From positions 107,501-134,301 of the forward strand of contig LUCW03001665.1 of the NCBI GenBank assembly GCA_001586965.3: a DNA stretch of 26,801 bases, read 5' to 3'. Numbering within the stretch: position 1 is the first letter of the stretch; each line of letters starts with the position of its first letter. The notes under the pieces were generated by a model. That model saw only the letters and a program-made list of their open reading frames with translations, was not told the DNA's origin and made no database searches. Below are positions 10,051-18,959 of the stretch, piece by piece. Source of the DNA: Sphaeroforma sirkka (taxonomy: Eukaryota; Opisthokonta; Ichthyosporea; Ichthyophonida). Both the position numbers and the translations under genes were made by a program.

Positions 10051-10145
10051 TTTTTAAGTGACCGAACTACTGTATTTATTATACTACGTTCTTCAAAGGT
10101 TAACTAACTAAGAAACGACTTATTTTAACATTTATTTTTACAACA

Positions 10146-12525
10146 ATGACGGGACCCGAGACCAGACCGGGCAAGCAAGCCTGTGACCAACTGTTGAAAC
10201 GACTGCTTGGAACAATTCGGCATTTGACCGAGCTATGCAATAAGGTGGAGACAGCATGTGCCAAGACACCGGCACCCGGAGACGACGACGCGGTGAGAAT
10301 CCATTTGGAGTTGACTCGTCTGCAGTCTGAGGCTCAGTACTCAATACAAACCTTGGATGGGATTAGCCGAGCCCCAGAATGGATGGCGGATCAAGCAGGC
10401 TACTTGAATACGTTGTTGCATGTGAAGGAGGCAAAGGAAGAGAGTCGTCTTATTGAAGAACAACTCCGTCAACTCCGTAAGTTGTCACTGACAGGGATTG
10501 ACACATCTATGCCTCAGGACACGGCCCAGGCGATAGTGGATGATGATTTTTCTGAGTCTGAGGCCGAATAACGCCACACACCTGGGCCCCTCAATACCAA
10601 ACACAAGTGGAGTTGTCACCAACTATCCAGTTATCTGATAGCGGGGCTATCAACATGAAGCGAATTAGCCCGGTGAAGCGCAGGATTGGACGCATGAAGC
10701 CCATACCTCAAGTGGCTCCTTACGCGAATGTCCATGTTACGCGCCGCGAACGATTGCTGAAGAACGCTCAAAGCCGAGCCCAGGCAATTCCGATTCTTGA
10801 TGAGATGCCGACTAATGGTCCGGACTGGTATCAGGCATCAGACGATCATGTTCATCCTACTCGTAGAGCGCAGTTGTTGACAAACGCTCAAAATCGGGCA
10901 CAAACATTTCCGACCCCTGATGAGATGCCGCCTATTGATCCGGATTGGTATCAGGACTAAAAAACGTTAGTGAAATCGCCTGGTAGAACTTTTTTGAACC
11001 CAGCGGACTTACACTTGGACATGGCTACCCCTCAAAATTTGTCGTCGTTGGCGAAGCGGTCCTTTGAGGCATTTCGCCAGCTGCCTAACGGTCGGGCGGT
11101 AGCGAATTTATTTCGGGATAAATTACAACAGCATCGTCGTCCGCAATCTCCCCAAGAAAGAAAGGAGAAGTCAGGATAATGCTAATGTACCTATCGATAC
11201 GCTGGCTTACCGTAAGCACTTGCCTGCTCACCACGATCGCTACCTAGGAGACCCGCAGGAGGTGAAAAGATGTAAGATATCTTCACCTACGGAGACGTGC
11301 ATTAATGAATCTACCGCGGCAGAGATGAAAACGCAGGTATTTCTTCTCACCTAACGTATGATGCAAGCAGAAGCTGCGGGACGCACTGAAGACGCTCGTG
11401 CGTTGCAGGGCTTAATTCGTACAGCTCACGATACGTTAAAGACTTGCACAATAACGGTCGACAAACGGACACCCAAGGAATTGTCACCTAATCCACTGGG
11501 CAGCTGTTATTTGGATAATCCGCAGAAGTTACAGCTGCATGCGTTTATTTTGGATTGGCATAAGAATGCAAAATTTCACAAGTTAGACCCGATTCATATG
11601 TAAATGGGCCTCCATAAGGCACTACAGAAAGAAGGCGCACCCAAGGCACTTTTAGATTTTATTGTGGAGAACGAACAAAAATTGCAGTCCATGTCGTTCC
11701 AGGACGCCACTGCTTATATTGTACGTACACACGAACAAGAATTGGAAGATAACGCATACAGAAATGTATTGGCGTGCATGAAGTTAAACCGTTCGGTGTC
11801 ACTCGAGACCCAACTTCGAGATTTTGAACGCAAAGTCGATTTTATGGAGATGCGACAGTATGAGAATCCGCTACAAGTATACCGCAATTGGTATGCTCAA
11901 CCTAATTAATCAAGCTGCGGGGGGTGCATACTACCGTGACACTCTTCGCATGTACCCTAACTGGCGAGAATATTCCGCGATACAAATGCGTGATGTATTT
12001 CGGGTGAGTATTGACAAGGCGGAAGAACACCGTCGGGCAAACCTCTCCCGGCCAATACAAATCCCAGGGGGTTCCCGTTCACGCACACGGACGCGTGTGG
12101 AGGCCAACACACGAGCTAATCCGCATGCGCCACCAGCATCGAACCCTAGGGTTCGTTGTAGGTCGTGTGAGCAGAATCTTCTTCCTGGCCCAGCACATGC
12201 ACCACGTTGCCCTAAGTTACTGCGAGCACCGATTTCAACGACCACGGGTAGCCGTACACACCCTGGGGGTGCGCCACAGAACGGTACATCGGCTGGAGGA
12301 ACATCTGCGCGCACACAACAGGCGCAGGGAAATAATTTCCGCCCTCGCGTTAATCTCTTGGCTGAAGATGATCATATGCCTGATCCGGCACCAGCTGAGG
12401 TAGGAGAGAGCGAGGTGATGCACATTCATGATTTGGTCGACGAATCATATGTCGCCAGTGAAGATGAGTTGATGGAGGCCGAGCAAGGGCCCGCCGGTTG
12501 GGAAGCGGAACCGAACTCAAACTGA
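10146..12525 (+). mobile_element. Gag region of the Gypsy-type element
   Basis: Several open stretches cover the structural-protein part. The first (10146-10571) is charged and predicted coiled-coil (EESRLIEEQLRQLRKL). The second (10607-10960) has two copies of a ~40-residue module beginning TRRxxLLxNAQxRAQ and ending DEMPxxxPDWYQ. The stretch from 11604 to 11909 resembles the helical capsid part of Gypsy gag by position and composition. Near 12155-12215 is CRSCEQNLLPGPAHAPRC, a zinc-knuckle-like motif with an unusual C-x2-C-x9-H-x3-C spacing. This is a broken fossil and I assign no further function. Confidence 0.65.
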
Positions 12526-12631
12526 GATGTTGGGGTGTCTGATTTAAACATGTGCGTTACGTTTGGTCAAATGGCAACAAGAATATTTGCAGTAAAAGAT
12601 AAATTGTTCCCTAATGACAATCGTGTATATG

Positions 12632-12657
12632 TTTTAGGGTTTTAGGGTTTAGGGTTT
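12632..12657 (+). repeat. Telomere-like TTTAGGG/TTTTAGGG run
   Basis: Three consecutive units (TTTTAGGG, TTTTAGGG, TTTAGGG) plus a partial one lie between the gag and protease regions of the element. TTTAGGG is the plant-type telomere unit, also used by some protists. Confidence 0.8.
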
Positions 12658-12658
12658 A

Positions 12659-12960
12659 ATGCGCACACACATTGATACGGGGGCGAACCGTTCCGTTGTC
12701 ACTCAGGCATCCGCAACAAAGGCGCAACTGTCCATTACACTACCAGCTCAGGAGAGTTACATATACCTGGCGGATAAAGCTTTCCGCACTCCGCGCCTAG
12801 GCTGGACACACGCCACAACGGTGCAATATGGTACGAAGTCTGCCGCAGGTTGTACGTTTGAACTTATGAATTTACCCGATAACATTGATGTAATTCTGGG
12901 AATGGATATTATGGGCGAGTTGGGCTTAGGTCTCACGGGACTATCTACACCGTTTCCGGA
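12659..12960 (+). mobile_element. Retropepsin (aspartic protease) region
   Basis: Contains the active-site motif HIDTGANRSVV (D-T-G) and, about 75 residues on, VILGMDIMGELGL, the conserved ILGxDxL that closes a retropepsin domain. In this family the enzyme cleaves the element's own polyproteins. It lies directly after the telomere-like run. Confidence 0.85.
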
Positions 12961-13261
12961 AATCAATAGTAATGTTATGGATGAACTACTCGAACCAATA
13001 GACATTCGCATAGCACCAGACTTGTCCGAGCCTGAGGATATAAGGCAACGACTAAGGAAGTATTTAAATGTCAACGAGACTATTTTTGACGAAGCTATAT
13101 GTACGCTACCAGGCAGTGAAGTGTCCCTTCCCATACCTCGAGATAAACTGTTAGGCCTTCGACGGCAAACACGGAACTTAGTGTCGGAGAAGTACAAACC
13201 ACACGTCACACAACAGGTACATAAATGGGAACATGAATTTGTAATCAAGTGCCGTACGTAG

Positions 13262-13990
13262 GCGTCAATGGTCAACCTGCCGTTACTAGCAGTACCATCA
13301 TTTACACCATCGGGGGAACTCGATAAGGTTCGGGTGTGTTTGGATTTGCGACAAATCAACGCCCTTATTCCGGGCGACCAGTTTACATTACCAAAGGTTA
13401 ATGAGATTATCAGTAAGAGGTAAGCCATATAATACCACGCTAGATTTATCTGCGGCATATCATCGCCTCCCAGTCCACGAGGACTCACAACATATGTTCT
13501 CATTTACTTGGGATAGTCACCAATACTCCTTCACGTCGGCTCCATTTGGATTGTCGACCCTTACGTCACAGTTCCAGCGTACAATTAGTAGTCTGATGGC
13601 GGGTTTAGACGTGCAGTGCTACGTCGATGACCTTATAATTACATCTGACAATTACGAGGAGCATATTGCAACAGTGGAGGGGGTCATCCGACGGCTTACC
13701 GAGAACAACTTCAAGCTTAACCAGAAGAAGTGTCACTTTGCAGTGAGGGAGGAAATGGTCCTGGGGAAGAAGATTTCTGCGAAAGACATTGATGTTATTC
13801 ATGAGAAGCAACAACGGTTGATCGACTGGCCAGTGCCACGATGTCAACGGGACATAACATCTGCATTGAGGTTGGCGTACTTTCTACATGAACACTTTCC
13901 TAACTTTGCACATAAAGTGGCCCCACTGCGATCATTCTCGAAATTCAAGCCGAAAGAACCCTTTGGGGATCGTTGGAAACCAGAACATCA
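13262..13990 (+). mobile_element. Reverse transcriptase region
   Basis: Landmarks in order: VCLDLRQINALIP, TLDLSAAYHRLPV, YSFTSAPFGLST, the catalytic YVDD box at 13620-13631, and the FKLNQKKCHF and VLGKKIS thumb-side motifs. All are typical of Gypsy reverse transcriptases, which copy the element RNA into DNA. Confidence 0.9.
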
Positions 13991-14400
13991 ACTGGCATGG
14001 GATCAGATGAAGGAAACAATTGTATCTGCAGTACGGTTGAACTTCCCGGTTGACGGGGTCCCACTAGAGTTAGAAACCGGCGCCAATGACTGCGGTGTTG
14101 GCGGGGCATTGTTTCAGTTGATTGACAGTCGCAAGCAGTACTTGATGTTCTTTTCGAAAACTCTCAACAAGGCGCAACAGACATACGCAACACCGATGAA
14201 GATACTGTTAGCACTTACATATGCATTGATCCACTTCCATGATCACCTAATAGGCCAACGCTTTACGGTGCATACGAACCATAAGGCGCTGGTATACATG
14301 AACACTCAGTTAAAACTGAATAGTATGCTGCAACGTTGGCATCATACACATATCCCAAGGGAATTGGATAAATTACCAGATATGTGGAGCCGGTTTCATG
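13991..14400 (+). mobile_element. RNase H region
   Basis: Contains LELETGANDCGVGGALFQ, then YLMFFSKTLNKAQQTYAT and FTVHTNHKALVYM, the usual Gypsy RNase H sequence of landmarks (family: D-AS-xGxGAVLxQ, SRxLxxxExxY, TDHxxL). The first acidic position of the family's usual DAS motif reads ETGA here. The stretch ends with a LPDMWSR-like tether, a form of the family's ADxLSR. Confidence 0.8.
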
Positions 14401-14489
14401 AGGGCACGGCGGATATTGACTTTCCGGCCATCTTCTATACATCGTGCTGGAAATTGTACCCTGATTTCTTTGATCAAGTTCAAACACAC

Positions 14490-14655
14490 TTCGGACCGAA
14501 AGATGTGGACGCGTTTGCATCCAGCCACAATGCTCAGTTACGCCAATACTGGTCTTACGACAAAGACGGAGGCGCGTTCAAATTTGACTGGAGCAAGTAC
14601 AATGCATGGATAAATCCACCATGGCGCCTCATTCATAACGTACTTCGTAAAGTTT
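14490..14655 (+). mobile_element. DIRS-methyltransferase-like (NPPW) domain
   Basis: FGPKDVDAFASSHNAQL, then AFKFDW, then NAWINPPWRLIHNVLRKV. This matches from memory the layout 'VDLFAS..N.QL ... DAF..W ... PP..LI.RVL.K' known next to RNase H in DIRS-type retroelements, where it is called a DAM/N6-adenine methyltransferase-like domain. The NPPW tetrad equals motif IV (D/N-PP-Y/F/W) of amino-methyltransferases; no S-adenosylmethionine-binding FxGxG motif is visible. The same module lies at the same place in the second Gypsy-type element of this window. Confidence 0.6.
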
Positions 14656-14879
14656 TGAACAAAATGTCTTCCATAGAACACACGCGCACCATGGTTCCCT
14701 CTGCTTCTATCGATGATGCAAGCAGATCCATTGCTAATCCCGCGCACAGCCCATACGTTCTTGAAGCATGGTACACAACATGCGGGTGGCAAGTACCCAT
14801 GGGAACATACAGTAGTGGTACGTATCGGCCCTCCGTCGGGATATAAAGTTTTTCCATCGTTTTGGTGTAACTTGGGTCC

Positions 14880-15455
14880 TGAGGTACCTGTGTGTGAAGA
14901 AGCTAGTAATCGTTATCAAGAGACATGGGCACAACCGGCCATGACTAGACATACTCGTCAGGTTGCGGAACAAGTACCTGAGATTTTGTGGGGGGCGACG
15001 GTGATTAATCACCCTGGACATGAGGAGGCTAACCGCCGGGTGCAAATTACTTGGCAGTTTCATAAACAAGGACATCCTGCTCCAGCGGTTACAATACAAC
15101 AGATGCGAGACGATGGACATAATTGGGACCAAATGGTTGTACATGTTTAGGTAATGACACTTTGAAGGGATTTCACCTTTAATGAGTTTTACGGCGCGTT
15201 ATCCGTGGGACCATATTCAAATGGATCTCATTCCGATGGCAGTGACATCTACTAAAGGCAACTAGTTTATTTTACATGTCTTGGATGTGGCATCCGAATA
15301 CTCCATTCTACGGGCGCTAACTGCAAAAGATGCCAAGACGGTGGCAACGGAGTTAGTATCGGTGTTCGAAGAGCATGGCTTTCTCCAGAAAATTCAGAGT
15401 GATGAGGGGACTGAGTTTGTCAACAGCATTGTCAGGTCTATTACACGAGCACTCG
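14880..15455 (+). mobile_element. Integrase region, incomplete
   Basis: The first part includes NHPGHEEANRRV and QFHKQGHPAP, consistent with the HHCC zinc-binding head. The core follows with PWDHIQMDLIP, HVLDVASEYSIL and IQSDEGTEFVNSIV, matching the first two acidic positions of the D,D-35-E core. The region is cut short where the inverted LTR copy begins. Confidence 0.8.
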
Positions 15456-15781
15456 TTGTCAAAACAAGTGACACTTGATAAAGAGTGTTAAGTCTGAAAT
15501 AAGTGAACTCAGTCAGAAGTGCCGATATGAACGGCGGGTCTGCTGTATTTATTAATCACGTCTTTGTGTAAGACGAGATTTCCTCTAACAACGGCAGATT
15601 GTGAAAATCTCTGTATCTAAGATTCCGGTCTCCAAGATACTAATTAATGATGACACTCGGTGAGTCATCATTCTATTCCTCGAAACTATATACTATTATC
15701 TAAACCGGTCCTCGGGCCGATCATCAATAAATTCCTCTTAGGTCTGAGCCTCTGGGTCTACCGCTTTTAGGTCTGAGGCTA
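15455..15781 (-). repeat. Inverted LTR copy at the right end of the Gypsy-type element
   Basis: Reverse complement of the inner ~310 bases of the left LTR, about 90% alike by eye, with its outer (5') ~130 bases missing. On the inner side the match runs past the LTR's terminal CA through roughly 14 bases of the primer-binding-site region. It therefore derives from the 5' end of an element, not from a normal 3' LTR. Confidence 0.85.
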
Positions 15782-16068
15782 CGCCTACGCATGTGCATGT
15801 GCCTGTCCCGAAAACTCCTTTGCCAATACATACGCCTATGCATGGGCATGTACCAATAGCACATGTTGTACACACACAACCACTTATAAAACACACAGGA
15901 TTACAAACAGGATTTACACACAAGCCAAAACTAGTACATATGAAACGATGTATAGCTGAAGTATGTGGGGCGCTATCGAGCCATTTTAAGAGCGTCAAAC
16001 CACATAAGAAAGTATGCAAGGCGCTGAATGATGATCCTTCTTTGTATGAGTTAAGACACAAAAAATAA
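15782..16068 (+). pseudogene. Right part of the interrupted host-like frame (His/Pro-rich protein C-terminus)
   Basis: An open frame begins at the repeat block TPTHVHVPVPKTPLPIHTPM. It continues through a His-rich low-complexity part (HGHVPIAHVVHTQPL) to a more normal C-terminus with HMKRCIAEVCGALSSHFKSV, VCKALNDDPSLYELRHKK and a stop at 16066-16068. It probably belonged to the same gene as 9482-9589. It could still be expressed as a 3' fragment. I do not recognise the family. Seen: frame and repeat. Inferred: the single-gene origin. Confidence 0.5.
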
Positions 16069-16081
16069 ATTATTTACTAAA

Positions 16082-16190
16082 TGAAGCGAACGAAAAAGGA
16101 AATAAAAAAACGAAACCATGAAACGAAGAAAATGAAAACAAAATCATGAAACGAAGAGAATGAAAATAAAATCATGAAACGAAGCGTAAT
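16082..16190. repeat. A-rich tandem repeat, ~28-bp unit
   Basis: CATGAAACGAAG blocks recur at 16118, 16145 and 16173 with A-rich spacers, preceded by related ATGAAGCGAACGAAA sequence. It lies just after the preceding stop codon. Confidence 0.8.
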
Positions 16191-16800
16191 TATATCACGC
16201 ATACACTAGTTATAAATAATAACTACACACACATATATATAAACAATACTAATTACATATGTGCACATACCTGTTTTATATCTACATTCGCACTATGGCA
16301 GTTCGATGCATCATATACGATTGTCAAGCAACACGCATGTTAATTTTTCAACTCTGTGGAAGTGCTCTTTATTTACTTTTGTACTCCGTATCTATACTAT
16401 TTTTCGTCAAAATTGAACGGCCTTTTCGGCTCGAAAATTTCCTTTGCCAAAGAAATTCCAACGGACGTGCGCGGTCTATTTTTAGATTCCATCTCTAAAA
16501 ATACAAACACAATTTCTTCAAATACACATAAATTTCTAAGACTCGTAACTCAATGAATATTAACTCAAACAACTTGAATAAGGTGTTATATGAAAGGGAA
16601 AGACATTTCCTATCAAATGACACCTGTAACAAAATCACACATAGAATAGATCAAACACAATCGGCGTACGAAACACATTCATAAACACAACATACAAAAA
16701 CATACTTAGATATTTGGTTCCTCGATGGACTAAGTCTGAGTCCAACACTTAAACATCATTCACCTTTCACAATATGATTTTTCTACAACGCAAAGATAGC
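16191..16800. other. AT-rich stretch with no recognised gene
   Basis: Contains a short TA/CA-rich tract near 16225-16260. Open stretches at 16259-16498 and 16356-16556 have no coding support beyond length. Confidence 0.35.
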
Positions 16801-17098
16801 GTCTCCTTTCATAGGTGGCAACCGATTTGGGAGCCAGTTCTTATAGGCCGAACAATACCACTGTTGGCGTAGCGCGTATGTGTTAGGCACTTCACAGACG
16901 TGACTGACGTGAAAATCGATAGTAGGAATCGTCTAAGCATTAGACGAGGACGAATGCCATCGCTACACTTGCCACGAAGGCGCCGTAGCAAATACAGAAG
17001 ACTATCTTGACCAGGCAGACAAATGTAAATATACATTTATTCCCTACAACATATACTTGATAATATATGCACTGTCCTATATGCACATCACTATATAC
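16801..17098 (+). other. GC-richer island, possible exon
   Basis: From about 16933 a plus-strand frame reads DEDECHRYTCHEGAVANTED, with a donor-like AAAT|GTAAAT at 17024/17025. The minus strand instead offers a hydrophobic run VCLVKIVFCICYGAFVASVA. Both are plausible short exons and I cannot choose. After 17101 a plus-strand frame with a membrane-like segment (SVIAATLLLTTAGLVVA) competes with the longer minus-strand frame described next. Confidence 0.25.
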
Positions 17099-17956
17099 TC
17101 AAAAGTCCAGCTTCTTGGCCGATGCTGGGCCATCCGTCATTGCAGCAACTCTATTACTTACGACTGCCGGCTTAGTCGTTGCTTGCCAGTCAGCTATCCT
17201 CTCGTTGCTCGACTTCGGAATACTTCCAAGAGAACTATAGACGACTAATATGGCTTTCCATTGCCAGTTCAATGTATCCAGGACACTTGTGCTGGTTGAC
17301 GTATTTTTATCGTCGCTATCTGCCCATGTGGTAAACGTTCTGTTGTGTCGCGGGTGTACTGTCATCCTTTGGGCTTCGACGCCCTTACTTCTTGCACAGA
17401 AGGTGCGTGCTGGTAGTGGCGTTTGATATGTTAGATTGAATTGCCAGCTAATCTATCTTCATCTGCCCAACTACCACTGGGGACGATACTGACAGTTTAC
17501 AATGCCGGAGCTGTACTACTTGGGAAATAGACGATTCGTGAGAAGGGTTAGAGTGCGGTGTGGTAGACTATAAGTAATGAGGAAATGTATCTACAAAATG
17601 GTGCGTTCGAATGAATTTATTTATGATCTCACCCTCAGCCCATGTGGTAAACGTTCTGTTGTGTCGCGGGTGTACTATCATCCTTTGGGCTTCGACGCCC
17701 TTACTTCTTGCACAGAAGGTGCGTGCTGGTAGTGGCGTTTGATATGTTAGATTGAATTGCCAACTAATCTATCTTTATCTGCCCAACTACCACTGGGGAC
17801 GATACTGACAGTTTACAATGCCGGAGCTGTACTACTTGGGAAATAGACGATTCGTGAGAAGGATTAGAGTGCGGTGTGGTAGACTATAAGTAAAGAGGAA
17901 ATGTATCTAAAAAAAATGGTGCGTTCGAATGAATTTATTTATGATCTCACCCTCAG
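17099..17956 (-). CDS. Unrecognised minus-strand gene with a tandemly duplicated exon
   Basis: Seen: on the minus strand a frame without stops runs from 17452 to 17162 (97 codons). It starts after an AG (GATAG) and ends at a perfect donor (GTC|GTAAGT). It contains SWQFNLTYQTPLP, FCARSKGVEAQR, HPRHNRTFTTWA and STSVLDTLNWQWKAILVV. NLT and NRT are possible N-glycosylation sites, suggesting an extracellular part. Its first ~44 codons and the ~185 bases upstream recur in the adjacent copy (17639-17956), where the frame instead meets a GAGG|GTGAGA donor. An upstream frame within each copy (STTPHSNPSHESSISQ) may be another exon. The plus strand of the same DNA has a competing hydrophobic frame, so strand choice is likely but not certain. 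Confidence 0.45.
17322..17956. repeat. Near-identical 317-bp tandem duplication
   Basis: 17322-17638 and 17639-17956 differ at about six substitutions plus a small indel in an A-run (ACAAAAT versus AAAAAAAT), so about 98% identity by eye. The break is at CCTCAG|CCCATGTGG. The high identity implies a recent event or ongoing homogenisation. Confidence 0.95.
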
Positions 17957-18227
17957 TTATATACTGATGGTGTTTGTACTAGTGTTCAACCACTTGGGAT
18001 AGGTCAGGGTAAAAACTCATATGACCAGTATGAGAAACCTTATGCAAAAGCACTTAAGTACTCGAATATATTTTCTAGAAATAAATATATCATATTCTCT
18101 GTTACTACACTCAGTCTCGACCTCGGCTCTCAGCTAGCCGGTGGCCCGTATTCTATAAATAGAATAATCTGAGAAGCAGTCTCAAATCACTCTTACGTTC
18201 ACTCGGACTGACCCACCTATACGTACA
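17957..18227. other. No gene seen; short palindrome
   Basis: ATTCTATAAATAGAAT (18151-18166) is a perfect 16-base palindrome around a TATAAAT core, next to GAGAAGCAGTCTC. It could be a promoter-like or structural feature. Nothing else is recognised. Confidence 0.3.
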
Positions 18228-18518
18228 TTAATTTGAGAACAAGTCCCAATTTACTCTCGGGCTGACGACGTAAAACGTTGCAACGTATATAGTAATACGT
18301 CTACTTCTGTAGTCTCTCAAGAAGATCAAATCTATGCCATACGTGTTCGCTATTAGTTGGTACCCGTTAGTTGATACGCCTGTATTCCCCTTCTTTTCAA
18401 TGTACTGTGACACAATGTCGCTCAACAATCTATACCCCATATTTGCAAATTGGTGTGGTTTTGGGTTATAATTACATGAAAACGAAACTATCAAACTGAC
18501 AAAGGTATATATCTTCAT
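18228..18518 (-). CDS. Small secreted-protein candidate, 96 aa
   Basis: An ATG-initiated minus-strand frame begins MKIYTFVSLIVSFSC, which reads as a signal peptide (one Lys, a hydrophobic core, small residues). It is followed by a polar 80-residue body with YRLLSDIVSQYIEKKGNTGV and no obvious repeats. It lies alone between the tandem duplication and a transposase-like remnant. No family is recognised. The length is modest for an AT-rich region, so it may be a chance frame. Confidence 0.3.
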   Translation of the reverse strand: MKIYTFVSLIVSFSCNYNPKPHQFANMGYRLLSDIVSQYIEKKGNTGVSTNGYQLIANTYGIDLIFLRDYRSRRITIYVATFYVVSPRVNWDLFSN

Positions 18519-18589
18519 GGTAGCAATACTTGATCAATATTCATCGGACACAGTGTCAGTATATAAGTCTAACCTTGTACAAAAAAAAA

Positions 18590-18850
18590 TCATATTGTTC
18601 CACACTCGCACAGAACATCAACCAATGGAGTGTATTGCCACTGCTTCCAACGATACAGAGCGCAAACAACTACGGAATGTGTAATGTTGAGGCACAAAGA
18701 ATGCTTCTCTCATCAACTTGTGCAACAATCAGACTGCAACAAAAAAAACAACGCACTACAACAGACTCACACTCAAGAATATACACAATTGATGGAGAGA
18801 CACCGGTTAGAAAAGGGACACAACGTATATGAAGCCTGATGTGCATGTAG
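18590..18850 (+). pseudogene. DNA-transposase-like remnant
   Basis: A plus-strand frame from about 18590 to 18838 reads NGVYCHCFQRYRAQTTTECV, then HKECFSHQLVQQSDCNKKNN, then QLMERHRLEKGHNVYEA. A run reading DVHV follows in another frame. Spacing and residues recall, from memory, uncharacterised animal transposase-like proteins with '(S)DNC.GQNKN ... FL..GHT.NE.DS.H'. If so this is the second catalytic Asp region, here degenerate (SDCNKKNN), with a late frameshift. The assignment is by pattern only and needs a profile search. Confidence 0.35.
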
Positions 18851-18959
18851 ACATATATTATTTCACCCCAAACTAAAATAATAACACTATCTCTAATAAC
18901 CTTTTAAACTATACTCAAAATTAAACAAACAAAAAAAAAAATTGGAGCGATCTAAGTTT

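Larger units (their letters stand above)
9588..15781 (+). mobile_element. Gypsy-type (Metaviridae-like) LTR element with an NPPW domain, decayed
   Basis: Order on the plus strand: LTR, primer-binding site, gag region, retropepsin, reverse transcriptase, RNase H, methyltransferase-like NPPW domain, integrase, then an inverted LTR copy. The RT-RH-INT order places it in the Gypsy group. It is broken, with roughly half a dozen or more breaks; the integrase region is incomplete where the inverted LTR begins. The two LTR copies differ by roughly a tenth of positions by eye, which suggests an old insertion or a composite origin. It sits inside a host-like reading frame and is bounded by a 53-59 bp direct repeat. 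Confidence 0.85.

Noticed and set aside
12757-13503. Long minus-strand open stretch (248 codons)
   Set aside because: It is antisense to clear retropepsin and reverse-transcriptase motifs on the plus strand and has the composition of an antisense shadow.
9588-15781. Classification as a DIRS element because of inverted terminal repeats and a DIRS-like methyltransferase domain
   Set aside because: The element has a retropepsin and a D,D-35-E type integrase and no tyrosine recombinase, and the right inverted repeat interrupts the integrase. The inverted ends are better explained by rearrangement of a Gypsy element.
15738-16061. Minus-strand Cys/Gly/Thr-rich frame
   Set aside because: Antisense of a His/Pro-rich low-complexity coding stretch. 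Its Cys pattern comes from the CATGTGCATG repeats and it crosses the LTR border.
16860-17000. tRNA-like GC-rich island (GTAGCGCGTATGTGTTAGGC)
   Set aside because: No cloverleaf, no GGTTCGAATCC-type T-arm and no matching acceptor stem could be formed.
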